Source: Mucilaginibacter flavidus (GTDB lineage Bacteria; Bacteroidota; Bacteroidia; Sphingobacteriales; Sphingobacteriaceae). From it: a stretch of 64,000 nucleotides of DNA. The position numbers and the translations under genes are program-made. Shown one piece after another: positions 51,520-60,343 of the stretch. Location of the stretch: contig NZ_JAMXOE010000028.1 of assembly GCF_024055575.1 (NCBI RefSeq), forward strand, positions 1 to 64,000, written 5' to 3'. The notes beneath the pieces are model-generated. The model was not told the DNA's origin and searched no databases. It worked only from the letters and a program-made list of their open reading frames with translations. Every line of letters starts with the position of its first letter. Position 1 is the stretch's first letter.

Positions 51520-52062
51520 TTAAGTGCCTTTGTTACCTTTTATTTCCCAGCCCTTCTTTTTAAAACCCTGTTTCTTAACAGGAGGTTCAAACTTTTTAAA
51601 TTTAACTTTTAGCTGGAAAAGGTGTAAATCCAGGCCGTCGGCCCAAAAATCGGGGTTAACGTCGAGCAAGGTAAAGTTAAATTTATTAAAAAATGCCGTA
51701 GAATGCTGCGACGCCAGTGCTTCGATAACTTCCGCATTTTTTCCGTCCCTTATTTCCTTGATAACCTGTCGCAAAACTAAAGTGCCAAGCTGCCGGTTCT
51801 GAAACTGCGGCTTAAACATCACCCACGATATAAAAGCTGTTTTCAAATAGTTTACACTATACCCGCCGCCGCCAACTATCTCATCGCCTATTACTACCAC
51901 ATAGTAGTTTTGAGCATTACGGTCCAAAAAATCAGACAGGTTGCGCCCCTGCGACTCAGCAAAATACGAAGGGCAATTTACCTGGAAGATTTTATGTATG
52001 GCCGGGTAATTGTGCCGTTTAAACTTCCTCAATACTATTTCATCGTCACCGGGCATGCTCAT
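51520..52062 (-). CDS. GNAT-family N-acetyltransferase
   Basis: This 180-aa protein has the GNAT fold: motif A region QNRQLGTLVLRQVIKEIRD (the QxxGxG/A acetyl-CoA loop appears as QNRQLGT) and the C-terminal FFNKFNFTLLDV. The last 35 residues are Lys-rich (KFKKFEPPVKKQGFKKKGWE). Substrate is unknown. It is followed closely by nothing on the same strand; the TolB-like gene is upstream by 14 bp and may be co-transcribed. Confidence 0.8.
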   Translation of the reverse strand: MSMPGDDEIVLRKFKRHNYPAIHKIFQVNCPSYFAESQGRNLSDFLDRNAQNYYVVVIGDEIVGGGGYSVNYLKTAFISWVMFKPQFQNRQLGTLVLRQVIKEIRDGKNAEVIEALASQHSTAFFNKFNFTLLDVNPDFWADGLDLHLFQLKVKFKKFEPPVKKQGFKKKGWEIKGNKGT

Positions 52063-52076
52063 CTCCGTTCAGTCCC

Positions 52077-53033
52077 CTACCAATCGGGGTTAAATTTTAC
52101 CCAATAAATATCGTCGAGCCCGTTGCCCGGTTCAGTTATCAAATTTTTCATTTCATCATAAGTAACGGCTTTGTCGCTATCCCATTCCTTACGCAGGCGG
52201 TTGCTGGTAAAAATTAAATACTTTTTATCCGCAGTAACATAAGGACAATAGTCGAGGCCCGTTGAATTAATAGGTACGGGTAACTGTCGCGCAGGTTGCC
52301 AAATGCCCGCATCATTTTTTTTACTCATGTACAGGTCACCGCTACCCACCCTGCCCGCGCGGCTTTCAGCGCCGAATATTATAAACTGCTCATCCGGGTC
52401 GACAAAGGCATTAAACTCGCCGGTTTTTGAATTGATGGCTTCGGGCAGGCTTTCGGGCGCAGCGTACCCATCGGCTGTTTTCTTGCAAACCACAATGTCC
52501 TCGCCGCCTTTACCATAAGGTGCTTCAACTGTGAAATATAAATTGCCGTTTTTTGCAACACTGGGGTAATATTCATTTTTGTCGGTATTAACCGTTGGCC
52601 CCAGGTTAACCGGTTCACCCCATTTACCATCTGCCCCGCGCGATACCTTCCAAATGTCGTAATCTTTCGGCTGACTGCCTTTTAATGGCCGGTTCGAAAC
52701 AAAAAATATCGTATTGCCGTCGGCCGAAAAAGTAGCCTCCAGATCGGCAAAAACGCCCGAAAAAGGTGCCATCTCCGGTTTGCCCCAAACCCCTTTTACT
52801 TTTGCCACTCTGAGGATAAAGCTTGCAAACCTCAAATGCTGAACGGTAAAAAATATCTCGTCGCCTTTGGGCGAGATTGTAAAATCGCGGTTGGCCAACC
52901 CGTCGGTCAAAATTCCGCGGGCAAATAGTTGCGGGGTGTCTCCGGGCAGATTATTGTCCGGGTAGGTGCTTTGAGAAAACGCACAATGAGTGGAAATGAA
53001 TAACAGGCATAGCGCTGTAAACTGTTTTATCAT
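52077..53033 (-). CDS. Exported PD40/TolB-like beta-propeller protein
   Basis: A signal peptide (MIKQFTALCLLFISTHCAFS) precedes a propeller of PD40/WD40-like repeats: GLANRDFTISPKGDEIFFTV, LEATFSADGNTIFFVSNRP, YYPSVAKNGNLYFTVEAP, FNAFVDPDEQFIIFGAESR and YCPYVTADKKYLIFTSNR. It is likely periplasmic and perhaps ligand binding; no enzymatic motif is seen. It ends 14 bp before the GNAT gene starts. Confidence 0.85.
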   Translation of the reverse strand: MIKQFTALCLLFISTHCAFSQSTYPDNNLPGDTPQLFARGILTDGLANRDFTISPKGDEIFFTVQHLRFASFILRVAKVKGVWGKPEMAPFSGVFADLEATFSADGNTIFFVSNRPLKGSQPKDYDIWKVSRGADGKWGEPVNLGPTVNTDKNEYYPSVAKNGNLYFTVEAPYGKGGEDIVVCKKTADGYAAPESLPEAINSKTGEFNAFVDPDEQFIIFGAESRAGRVGSGDLYMSKKNDAGIWQPARQLPVPINSTGLDYCPYVTADKKYLIFTSNRLRKEWDSDKAVTYDEMKNLITEPGNGLDDIYWVKFNPDW

Positions 53034-53205
53034 TTAACAGGGTGTTTAATTGGTTTATTTATAATCCAACGGAAGCTTATATGCGGTTTTAATCACCCAT
53101 CAGGTCGGCAAAACTAGTTAAAATGCCCACGGCTAAAATCCCCCTGCGCGGGGGATTTTACTGTTGAATAATTTGCAGCATATTGTATATTTAAAGTTAA
53201 ATATT

Positions 53206-54027
53206 ATGCAACTAAAAAAAGCCGGCATTAAGGGCTTTTACGCCCTATTGATAGCGCTCCCGGTATTTACATTCGCACAATCAGACTTTAAAAACCTGGT
53301 TGCTGCCGAGAAGACTTTCGCGCAGTATTCTGTGGAACACAGCACACAGCAGGCGTTTATGCGTTTTTTAGCTGACGACGGCCTTTTTTTTAAAAAAGGC
53401 CAGCCGGTTAACGGTAAAGAACGCTGGGCAACCATAAAACCCGACAGTTCGAAACTGAGCTGGTACCCTGCGTTTGCCGACGTCGAAGCATCTAGCGAGT
53501 TGGGTTTTACAACAGGTCCCTGGGAGTACCGGGAAAACAAAGCCGACAAGGATGCCGGGGCCTTTGGTAACTACATCACCATATGGAAAAAGCAGGCCGA
53601 TGGCACCTGGAAAGCCGCTATTGACCTTGGTATATCACATGCGAAACCCAGGGCTGAAGAATTACCGGCTTACGGTACCCCAACTTTTGCCGTAGCCGGC
53701 CATTCCACCAACAAGGCGTTACTGGCCGCCGAATCAAAATTTATTGCCGCAACAGGCAGCGTCTATCAGCAAAACAGCAATTCTGCCGTTAAAATTTTTC
53801 GCCCGGGCCAGCCTTATATTACCACCCAGGCTGCCGATGCTGAGCGGGCTGATTTTACCTATACACTAATAGGCAGCGGCATCGCCAAGTCGGGTGAACT
53901 GGGCTATGTTTACGGGCAAGCTATTGTTAAAAACGGCGATAAAATATCAAACGGCTCGTACCTGCGTATCTGGAAACTGCACGACAAAAAATGGGAACTT
54001 AATGTGGAGGTAGTGGGTTTACAATAG
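53206..54027 (+). CDS. Exported protein with two NTF2-like (DUF4440-type) domains
   Basis: I start at ATG 53206 to give a signal peptide (KAGIKGFYALLIALPVFTFA); a TTG at 53164 is possible but less likely. Two similar domains follow: about 25-145 (AAEKTFAQYSVEHSTQQAFM, ending ITIWKKQADGTWKAAIDLG) and about 165-273 (AAESKFIAATGSVYQQNSNS, ending LRIWKLHDKKWELNVEVVG). The tandem WK-rich ends show an internal duplication. Function is unknown. It is monocistronic, followed by the tRNA. Confidence 0.82.
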   Translation: MQLKKAGIKGFYALLIALPVFTFAQSDFKNLVAAEKTFAQYSVEHSTQQAFMRFLADDGLFFKKGQPVNGKERWATIKPDSSKLSWYPAFADVEASSELGFTTGPWEYRENKADKDAGAFGNYITIWKKQADGTWKAAIDLGISHAKPRAEELPAYGTPTFAVAGHSTNKALLAAESKFIAATGSVYQQNSNSAVKIFRPGQPYITTQAADAERADFTYTLIGSGIAKSGELGYVYGQAIVKNGDKISNGSYLRIWKLHDKKWELNVEVVGLQ

Positions 54028-54088
54028 TTGCCTGGCAGGCTGTGTCGCATTAAGTTAAATAAATGTTTTATTTTAATACTTAATGTAA

Positions 54089-54096
54089 TATATTTG
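54089..54096 (+). promoter_or_regulatory. Predicted -7 box of the tRNA-Ala gene
   Basis: TATATTTG is an exact TAnnTTTG match 13 bp before the mature tRNA 5' end. Confidence 0.6.
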
Positions 54097-54109
54097 CCCT
54101 CCGCAAAAC

Positions 54110-54183
<74 letters not shown>

Positions 54184-54197
54184 CTTAGATAATCAGG

Positions 54198-54227
54198 GCT
54201 TTACGATACATCGTAAAGCTTTTTTTC
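54198..54227 (+). terminator. Rho-independent terminator of the tRNA
   Basis: GCTTTACGAT-AC-ATCGTAAAGC is a perfect 10-bp stem followed by TTTTTTT, 14 bp after the tRNA. Confidence 0.92.
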
Positions 54228-54344
54228 TTTCAAGTAAAACACAAGTAAAACATAACATAGGTTTAAATGGGTGAAAATTCCACTCTTTAGCTTTTGATTT
54301 TATTTTAGGCCACGTTCAGCGGTATTGCTACACCCTATAACTTC

Positions 54345-55040
54345 TCCGTAGATTGCATCTACGGACAACTATGCCTGTAGTTTCTAACTACAGGCATATT
54401 ATTTATATTTACCACAACCTAATTTATCATTTCATGGCACGCAAAGGTTATATCATAGGCGATCAGCTGGCAATGTATTATCTTACTTTTACGGTTGTTG
54501 GCTGGATTGACATTTTTACCCGCCAATCCTACCGCGAAATTGTGATTGAATAGCTGAAACACTGTCAGCAAAATAAAGGACTGCATTTGCATGCTTATGT
54601 CATCATGTCGAACCATATACATTTAATTGTATCAGCAGATGAAGGTTTTACCGTAAGTGGCTTTATAAGAGATTGCAAAAAACATACATCAAAGAGCATA
54701 CTTGATGATATTGAAAACAGTGGCGTTGAAAGTCGCCGCGAATGGATGCTTCATCAATTTAAGTATTATGCGTCGCGGAACGCACGTAACGACACGTATC
54801 AATTATGGGAGCACGATAATCATCCAATTGAATTAATATCACGCGAATTTATACAACAACGAATAGACTATATTCATCAAAATCCGGTTGTGGCTGGCCT
54901 GGTTTATCGTGCGGAAGACTATATTTATTCCAGCGCGTCCAATTATGCCGGGCTTGATCAGATTATTGATGTAGATTGTTTGTTTGATATACTGTAGTTA
55001 GAAACTACAGGCATAGTTGTCCGTAGATGCAATCTACGGA
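54345..55040 (+). mobile_element. Complete RAYT element with 49-bp perfect inverted ends
   Basis: 54345-54393 and 54992-55040 are exact reverse complements. Each end holds two hairpins: CCGTAGAT-TGC-ATCTACGG and CTGTAGTT-TCT-AACTACAG (the left one extends to ATGCCTGTAG.../GCAT). The only gene between them is a REP-associated transposase with one nonsense codon. The element is 696 bp, and the transposase stop codon (TAG, 54995) lies inside the right end. It lies 160 bp after the tRNA-Ala. Confidence 0.85.
54434..54997 (+). pseudogene. REP-associated tyrosine transposase interrupted by an amber codon
   Basis: One continuous frame of 188 codons (ATG 54434 to TAG 54995) is broken only by TAG at 54551-54553, after REIVIE. 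Downstream in the same frame come the HUH motif (YVIMSNHIHLIVS), the FKYYASRNARN region with candidate nucleophile Tyr, and IHQNPVVAGLVYRAEDY, all typical RAYT features. The 5' part MARKGYIIGDQLAMYYLTFT is also intact. A single substitution inactivates the protein unless the stop is suppressed. Internal initiation at ATG 54587 would lack the N-terminal strand. Confidence 0.85.
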
Positions 55041-55116
55041 CAGCGGGGGGACGCTTGCGGCAGCGAAAGCAGAAGAAACTAAAATGCACAAAAATTAATC
55101 TAAAGAATAACAATTT

Positions 55117-55572
55117 ATGGAAACATATGAATCAATAAAACAATTGATAATTGAAAATGCTGATATAATAAATTTTGGAGAATTTAGTCAAGGCGTTTCT
55201 AAAGCATGGATTAAGAAAGCACAAGATCGTTTAAACGTCACATTCCCGCCGTCCTATACCTGGTGGTTAGAAAACTATTCTGGCGGTGAAGTGCTTGGAG
55301 AAGAAATTTTTAGTGTGTACGAAATGGATTTTGATGAAGTTGTAGGGGGAGATATCGTTTATATTAACGAGCTTAATAGAAGAAATCAATCATCTAATCT
55401 CAACCAATTGGTTATTCAGGAAACAGACAGAGCGGAGGTTTTTTATTTTGATTTAACGAAATTCGATAAAAATAGAGAGTATCAAGTTTATCTTGATTTT
55501 GCAGATTACAACGGCAAATATGCTGATAACTTTTTAGAATTTCTTGCAAAGAGAATAAGAGATATTCAATAG
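55117..55572 (+). CDS. SMI1/KNR4 (SUKH) family protein
   Basis: This 151-aa protein has the SMI1/KNR4 fold: a helix with VSKAWIKKAQDRLNVTFPPS and YTWWLENYSGGEVLGEEIF, followed by acidic strands. SUKH proteins are commonly immunity proteins paired with toxins, but no toxin gene is adjacent. Codon usage looks more A/T-rich than in the flanking housekeeping genes. It lies 77 bp beyond the RAYT element in the accessory stretch after the tRNA, so it is probably acquired DNA. Confidence 0.82.
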   Translation: METYESIKQLIIENADIINFGEFSQGVSKAWIKKAQDRLNVTFPPSYTWWLENYSGGEVLGEEIFSVYEMDFDEVVGGDIVYINELNRRNQSSNLNQLVIQETDRAEVFYFDLTKFDKNREYQVYLDFADYNGKYADNFLEFLAKRIRDIQ

Positions 55573-55655
55573 TATTTTTCAACTTCACAAGCTGCTGCAA
55601 GGCTAGAGCCTGGTGGTCCGCTGATATGTAGCCCGCGTTCTTAACAACATCCAGT

Positions 55656-55688
55656 TAGCCCGCTTTACAAACAAAGCGGGCTATTTTT
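55656..55688 (+). terminator. Rho-independent terminator
   Basis: TAGCCCGCTTT-ACAAAC-AAAGCGGGCTA followed by TTTTT forms a strong 11-bp stem, 84 bp past the SMI1/KNR4 gene. Confidence 0.9.
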
Positions 55689-55847
55689 ACAACACAAAAT
55701 TTGTAGTTTTAAAACAAAAGCCGTAACTACAAATTCCATAATCCGGAAGGAATATATTTTATAAGTTTTGCCACCGTGTTTTAGGTTGATGTATTTGGCC
55801 GCAGGTTATCATCGGCTAATTATATTTACGATAAAATTGGAGCGCCT

Positions 55848-55906
55848 GATAATCAGCGTGTTTCATAGCGTTCCGAGTGTTCCGTACAAAAATGGAACGC
55901 TTTGCG
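55848..55906 (+). repeat. Dispersed GCGTTCC hairpin repeat, copy 4
   Basis: GATAATCAGCGTGTTTCATA, then GCGTTCCGAGTGTTCCGT and ACAAAAATGGAACGCTTTGC match copy 3 closely. The arms GCGTTCC/GGAACGC pair. Confidence 0.85.
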
Positions 55907-55915
55907 CGTTTACCG

Positions 55916-56917
55916 CTATACCCCCGAATAAATCAACATCCCCAACCCGGCAATAAACAACACGAACATTGCCGTAATCAACCCGCCCGTTGAAGTGTCC
56001 TTTTGTTTAAATTCTTTCCAAATAAAAACACCCCAAAAAGCGGCAACCATGGTTGCACCCTGGCCGAGGCCATATGATATGGCGGGCCCGGCTTTGCCGG
56101 CGGCGATCAGGTTAAATGAATTGCCGACGCCCCAAATTAGTCCACCGAGTATGCCTGTAAGGTGCAGCGTGAATTTGCCTTTAAACCAGGCGCGGTAGCT
56201 GGTTGGGGCGCCTTCAAAGGGTTTGTAAATAAGGATGCTGTTGAATACAAAATTGCTGATAAATATGCCGAGCGAAAAAATAAACACGGCGGTATAAGGC
56301 GTCATTTTTCCAACGGCGGGTTGCTCAAAATTCGACAGGTCCATTGAGGACGCAATAAACCGGTAAAACAGCGACATCAGCAAGCCCGCCAAAACGGATA
56401 ACAGCAGCCCTTTAAACGAGAGTTTTTTGTTGCTTTTGTTCGATTTTTGATAAGCAATGGCGTTTACAATTATGGCGGCCATAATTAAAACTATGCCGAT
56501 TATAATATACTGCAGGTTCCCCTGCGGCACCGATGCATAATTGACCACAACCCCCACCACCAGCGCAATCCCAATACCCACCGGGAAAGCCACCGCCATA
56601 CCCGCAATAGAAATGGCCGCCGACAATAAAATATTCGCCGCGTTAAATATTAGGCCACCTATTAAGGCTTTGATCAGGTTGCCGCTGTCGGCTTGTTTTA
56701 AGTCGGCTAAAAAGCTGCGGCCGCCGTGCCCATAGCTGCCCAGCGTTAATGCCGAAAGCAGCGAAAACAGCACGACGCCGATAACGTAATCCCAATAAAA
56801 CAGCTCGAAGCGCCAGTTTTTGCCAGCAATTTTCTGGGTGTTGGCCCACGAGCCCCAGCAAATCATAGTGATGACACAAAATAACACGGCTACAGGATAG
56901 GTTGAAATGATAAACAT
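55916..56917 (-). CDS. GRP-family sugar (ribose/glucose) transporter
   Basis: This is a ten-helix drug/metabolite-superfamily permease of the GRP sugar uptake type (RbsU/GlcU-like). Hydrophobic segments run throughout, with MICWGSWANTQKI near the start and conserved GIGIALVVGVVVNYA, ILGGLIWGVGNSFNLIA and GLGQGATMVAAFWGVF. I start at ATG 56917; the upstream part of the frame overlaps rbsK. It lies 23 bp after the ribokinase gene, so ribose is the likely substrate (inference). Confidence 0.85.
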   Translation of the reverse strand: MFIISTYPVAVLFCVITMICWGSWANTQKIAGKNWRFELFYWDYVIGVVLFSLLSALTLGSYGHGGRSFLADLKQADSGNLIKALIGGLIFNAANILLSAAISIAGMAVAFPVGIGIALVVGVVVNYASVPQGNLQYIIIGIVLIMAAIIVNAIAYQKSNKSNKKLSFKGLLLSVLAGLLMSLFYRFIASSMDLSNFEQPAVGKMTPYTAVFIFSLGIFISNFVFNSILIYKPFEGAPTSYRAWFKGKFTLHLTGILGGLIWGVGNSFNLIAAGKAGPAISYGLGQGATMVAAFWGVFIWKEFKQKDTSTGGLITAMFVLFIAGLGMLIYSGV

Positions 56918-56940
56918 ATCGTAATTAATTAGGTTTAAAA

Positions 56941-57843
56941 TCAGTTCAATTCGTGCAGGTACGGCGCCGATGCCTGCGCCCCCATACGGCACACCGAGAT
57001 GGATGCCGCTCGGATGGCAAATGGCACAGCTTCCAAAATGGTTTGTTCGTTAAAAAGTGCTACAACCAGGGCTCCGTTAAAAACATCGCCGGCGGCGGTG
57101 GTATCAACAGCATCACAAACCGGTGCATCAAAAAAATCACACACGCCATTGTGCAGCAGTAAGGCCCCTTCGGCGCCCATAGTAATAATAACCGTTTCAA
57201 TACCCTTTGCAGCAAGCGCCCTGGCAGCCGCCTCAGCGCTGTCGCGACCGGTAACTTTAATGCCGGTAAGTAATGCGGCCTCAGTTTCGTTAGGGGTGAT
57301 GATAGAAATATTGCGCAGCAGATCGTCAGGTAGCGGGCAAGCCGGCGCAGGATTAAGCACTACCGGTACATTTTTTGCCGCCGCCAGGTTTACAACATAT
57401 TCGACCGTTTCCAGGGGGATTTCGAGCTGTACTAATACCAGGCTGGCATTTTCAATAATGTGTTCTGCCGGTTGCAGATCGGCGGGTTTTAAAGCGGCAT
57501 TGGCGCCCGATGCCACCACGATACAGTTCTCGCCATTGGCATCAACCGTTATCAGCGCCACTCCCGATGGGTTTTCAGTATCCGGGATAATAAAACCGGT
57601 ATCAATTCCTTCCTGCTTGAATAATTCAATGGCCTGTCTCCCAAAAATGTCATCGCCCGTTTTGGCGATAAAAACAACATTGCCGCCCAGTCGCGCCGCT
57701 GCAACGGCCTGGTTAGCGCCTTTGCCGCCGGCATTCATCATAAAGGTGCCGCCCAAAACGGTTTCGCCGGGCGCCGGTAAAAGCGCGGCCTTAACAACCA
57801 TGTCGGTATTTGAACTTCCCACTACAACAATATAGGGTTTCAT
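56941..57843 (-). CDS. rbsK: Ribokinase
   Basis: RbsK is a PfkB-family sugar kinase phosphorylating D-ribose. Signature 1 GGKGANQAVAAARLGG is near residue 40. Signature 2 with the catalytic Asp, DTTAAGDVFNGALVVALF, is near 245. The N-terminal VVGSSNTDMVVKA is typical of ribokinase. The 300-aa length fits. Together with the permease downstream it forms a ribose uptake unit. No ribose regulator is in the window. Confidence 0.93.
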   Translation of the reverse strand: MKPYIVVVGSSNTDMVVKAALLPAPGETVLGGTFMMNAGGKGANQAVAAARLGGNVVFIAKTGDDIFGRQAIELFKQEGIDTGFIIPDTENPSGVALITVDANGENCIVVASGANAALKPADLQPAEHIIENASLVLVQLEIPLETVEYVVNLAAAKNVPVVLNPAPACPLPDDLLRNISIITPNETEAALLTGIKVTGRDSAEAAARALAAKGIETVIITMGAEGALLLHNGVCDFFDAPVCDAVDTTAAGDVFNGALVVALFNEQTILEAVPFAIRAASISVCRMGAQASAPYLHELN

Positions 57844-58030
57844 CAGGATAATTGGTTTTAAATCGGTAATGCAGGCGGGATGGAAAGATGGACGAAATGC
57901 CTGTTTATAATTATCATTGAAATTAGCGGATTTTATTTGAAAAGAAGAAAAAAACTATAGGGGATGCGTGCAACGAATACGATATGCATAAAAAATCAAT
58001 GAAATCAGGCCATCATCGAAATCAACGGTT

Positions 58031-58093
58031 TATCTTTGCCACATGCTCAAGCCCATCTCTAACCTCCAACCGCTAATCTCCCCAACCAAATGA
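58031..58093 (+). promoter_or_regulatory. -7 box of ruvX and a 16-codon leader ORF coupled to it
   Basis: TATCTTTG (58031-58038) matches TAnnTTTG. An ATG four bases later (58043) opens MLKPISNLQPLISPTK, whose TGA stop (58091) overlaps the ruvX ATG (ATGA). The ORF is made of CTAACCTCCAACCGCTAATC repeat words. Whether it is translated is not known. Confidence 0.4.
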
Positions 58094-58503
58094 GAATAAT
58101 GGCCTTCGACTACGGCACCAAACGCATCGGCATCGCCGTTACCGACCCGATGCAAATTATCGCCACCGGCCTGGATACCATCCACCCCATGCATATCCTC
58201 GACTACCTAAAAAAATACCTGCAAACCGAACCGGTAGAACGCTTTATTGTAGGCGAACCCAAGCAGATGGACAATACCCCGTCCCAATCGGCCATACATG
58301 TAAAGGGCTTTGTAAACCTGCTCAACAAAACCTTTCCCCAAATCCCCGTTGAAATGCTGGACGAACGGTTCACCTCCAAAATGGCTTCGGCTACCATCGC
58401 CCAAAGTGGAATGAACAAAAAGAATAGGCAGAATAAGGAGTTGGTGGATACGATATCGGCAGTGATACTTTTACAATCATATATGGATACTACACGGTTT
58501 TGA
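58090..58503 (+). CDS. ruvX: RuvX/YqgF Holliday junction resolvase-like / 16S rRNA maturation nuclease
   Basis: This is an RNase H-fold nuclease with MAFDYGTKRIGIAVTDPMQI at the N-terminus (first catalytic Asp), RFIVGEPKQMDNTPSQSA and MLDERFTSKMA with further acidic residues. In E. coli YqgF matures 16S rRNA; a resolvase role is proposed elsewhere. Its 137 aa are the typical size. It is monocistronic. Confidence 0.94.
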   Translation: MRIMAFDYGTKRIGIAVTDPMQIIATGLDTIHPMHILDYLKKYLQTEPVERFIVGEPKQMDNTPSQSAIHVKGFVNLLNKTFPQIPVEMLDERFTSKMASATIAQSGMNKKNRQNKELVDTISAVILLQSYMDTTRF

Positions 58504-58586
58504 TAATACAATCCGGCTGACTGTTTTAAGCCTTAATTGAATTTCCCTGTGAAACTTTTATTCCTCTTCTTATATTATCTCATACT

Positions 58587-59612
58587 ATGAATGACCCCTC
58601 TCAACCCAATGATATCATATTTTACAACACGCCGACAGGTAGTGTTAAAATTGAAGTAGTATTTAATGACGAGACTTTTTGGCTTAGTCAAAAACGGATG
58701 GCTGAGCTTTTTGGCGTGGAGGTGCCGGCTGTTAGTAAGCACTTAAAAAACATTTTCGAAAGTGATGAACTCAACGAAACTTCAGTTGTTTCCAAAATGG
58801 AAACAACTGCCAATGATGGAAAAAAATATATAACGGCATTCTACAACCTTGACGCAATTATAGCCGTTGGCTATCGGGTAAATAGTTTCCAGGCAACACA
58901 ATTTAGAATCTGGGCCACCAAAATACTTAAAGAGTTTATAATTAAAGGGTTTGTATTAGACGACGAACGTTTAAAGCAAGGTAAGAGGTTCGGCAGAGAC
59001 TACTTTGATGAGCTCTTGGAGCGCATCAGGGAGATTCGTGCCAGTGAACGGCGTTTCTATCTTAAAATAACGGATATTTATGAACAGTGCAGTATCGATT
59101 ATAATAAAGATGCGGCTGTAACTCAAAAGTTTTTTAAAACAGTTCAAAACAAACTGCATTTTGCTATATCCGGAAAAACTGCAGCACAACTCATAATTGA
59201 ACGGGCCGATGCCGATAAGCCTAATATGGGATTGCAAACATGGAAAAATTCACCATCGGGCAAGATATTGAAAAGTGATATAACCATAGCAAAAAACTAC
59301 CTGGTTGAAAAAGAAATTAAAGACCTGGAAAGAATAGTTACAATGTACCTTGACTTTGCCGAATTGCAGGCATCCCGGCAAATATCTATGAAAATGACAG
59401 ATTGGATAGTTCGTCTCGATGCGTTCCTGAAATTTAACGAATATCAACTGTTACAAGATGCAGGGTCTGTAAAGCACGACGTGGCCGTAGAATTAGCTGA
59501 ACAAGAATATGATAAATTCAGGATTGTGCAAGACGAAAAGTTTGAAAGCGATTTTGATAAAGAGATAAAAAGGATAAAGCTGGGTAAAAAAGGCGACAAG
59601 GGTGGTTTGTAA
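58587..59612 (+). CDS. rhuM: RhuM family protein
   Basis: This 341-aa protein is a full-length member of the RhuM family ('virulence protein RhuM'), a widespread horizontally moved gene. The N-terminal domain contains FWLSQKRMAELFGVEVPAVS and HLKNIFESDEL, a helix-turn-helix-like region, and TAFYNLDAIIAVGYRVNS. The C-terminal part (FRIWATKILKEFIIKGFVLD and a long helical tail) is conserved but of unknown function. It may be linked to phage defence, or act as a toxin or regulator; sequence does not decide. It interrupts the spacing between ruvX and the methyltransferase. Confidence 0.88.
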   Translation: MNDPSQPNDIIFYNTPTGSVKIEVVFNDETFWLSQKRMAELFGVEVPAVSKHLKNIFESDELNETSVVSKMETTANDGKKYITAFYNLDAIIAVGYRVNSFQATQFRIWATKILKEFIIKGFVLDDERLKQGKRFGRDYFDELLERIREIRASERRFYLKITDIYEQCSIDYNKDAAVTQKFFKTVQNKLHFAISGKTAAQLIIERADADKPNMGLQTWKNSPSGKILKSDITIAKNYLVEKEIKDLERIVTMYLDFAELQASRQISMKMTDWIVRLDAFLKFNEYQLLQDAGSVKHDVAVELAEQEYDKFRIVQDEKFESDFDKEIKRIKLGKKGDKGGL

Positions 59613-59689
59613 AGATTTAGTTATCAATGAACTATATCAAATTCAATCGCAAACGACGAAGGTTAAATTTCCATTAAAAATAAATTTCC

Positions 59690-59697
59690 TATTTTTG
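59690..59697 (+). promoter_or_regulatory. Predicted -7 box of the O-methyltransferase gene
   Basis: TATTTTTG is an exact TAnnTTTG match ending four bases before ATG 59702. TTTC lies where the -33 TTTG is expected. A leaderless transcript is predicted. Confidence 0.55.
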
Positions 59698-59701
59698 CGC
59701 C

Positions 59702-60340
59702 ATGGAAATTTTGGATCCCACCCTCCAAACGTACCTCGATAACCACTGCGAGCCCGAGCCGGAAGCGCTGCAGGTTATCAACCGCGAGACTTATTTAAAG
59801 GTGTTGCGGCCGCATATGCTGTCGGGCCATTACCAGGGGCGGGTACTTAGTTTTTTGAGTAAAATGGTGCAGCCGGAAGCTATTTTAGAAGTGGGCACAT
59901 TTACCGGGTATGCTACCATTTGCCTGGCCGAAGGCTTAACCGAAGATGGCGTTATCCATACCATAGAAGTTAACCGCGAATTGGAGCCGATGCTCAATTC
60001 ACACTTTAACTTAACAAATGTTAGCAAAAAAATAAAACAGCATTTTGGCGATGCCACCGCAATAATTCCTGCTTTAGACGTTAAAAAATGGGATTTGGTG
60101 TTTATTGATGCCGACAAAAAGAATAATTATACCTATTTTCAACTTGTATTAAACAAAGTAAGGTCCGGAGGATTAATAATAATTGATAATGTTTTGTGGA
60201 AAGGGAAAGTGTATGGCGAAGATAATGACGCCGACACAGCGCTCATCCGCGAACTAAATGACCGCATTTCCGTAGACAGCCGTGTAGAAAAAATGATTCT
60301 GCCCGTGCGTGATGGATTGCTGGTCATCAGAAAAAAGTAA
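59702..60340 (+). CDS. O-methyltransferase, caffeoyl-CoA type
   Basis: This SAM-dependent methyltransferase has the class I fold: EVGTFTGYATICLAEGL (SAM-binding motif), KWDLVFIDADKKNNYTYFQL (metal and substrate residues), and IIIDNVLWKGKVYG, matching the CCoAMT/COMT small-molecule O-methyltransferase family. The length (212 aa) is typical. The substrate is unknown. It ends 3 bp before the glucosaminidase gene starts, so both are probably co-transcribed. Confidence 0.9.
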   Translation: MEILDPTLQTYLDNHCEPEPEALQVINRETYLKVLRPHMLSGHYQGRVLSFLSKMVQPEAILEVGTFTGYATICLAEGLTEDGVIHTIEVNRELEPMLNSHFNLTNVSKKIKQHFGDATAIIPALDVKKWDLVFIDADKKNNYTYFQLVLNKVRSGGLIIIDNVLWKGKVYGEDNDADTALIRELNDRISVDSRVEKMILPVRDGLLVIRKK

Positions 60341-60343
60341 ATT

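Larger units (their letters stand above)
55573..55915. other. 343-bp gap without a gene
   Basis: The gap between the SMI1 and transporter genes holds a terminator (55656-55688) and the fourth GCGTTCC repeat (55848-55906). I see no other gene. Confidence 0.7.

Noticed and set aside
56999..57835. 278-codon open frame on the plus strand opposite rbsK
   Set aside because: It is the antisense of ribokinase; composition is Ala/Ser/Thr-rich with no family features, typical of a shadow of a GC-rich gene.
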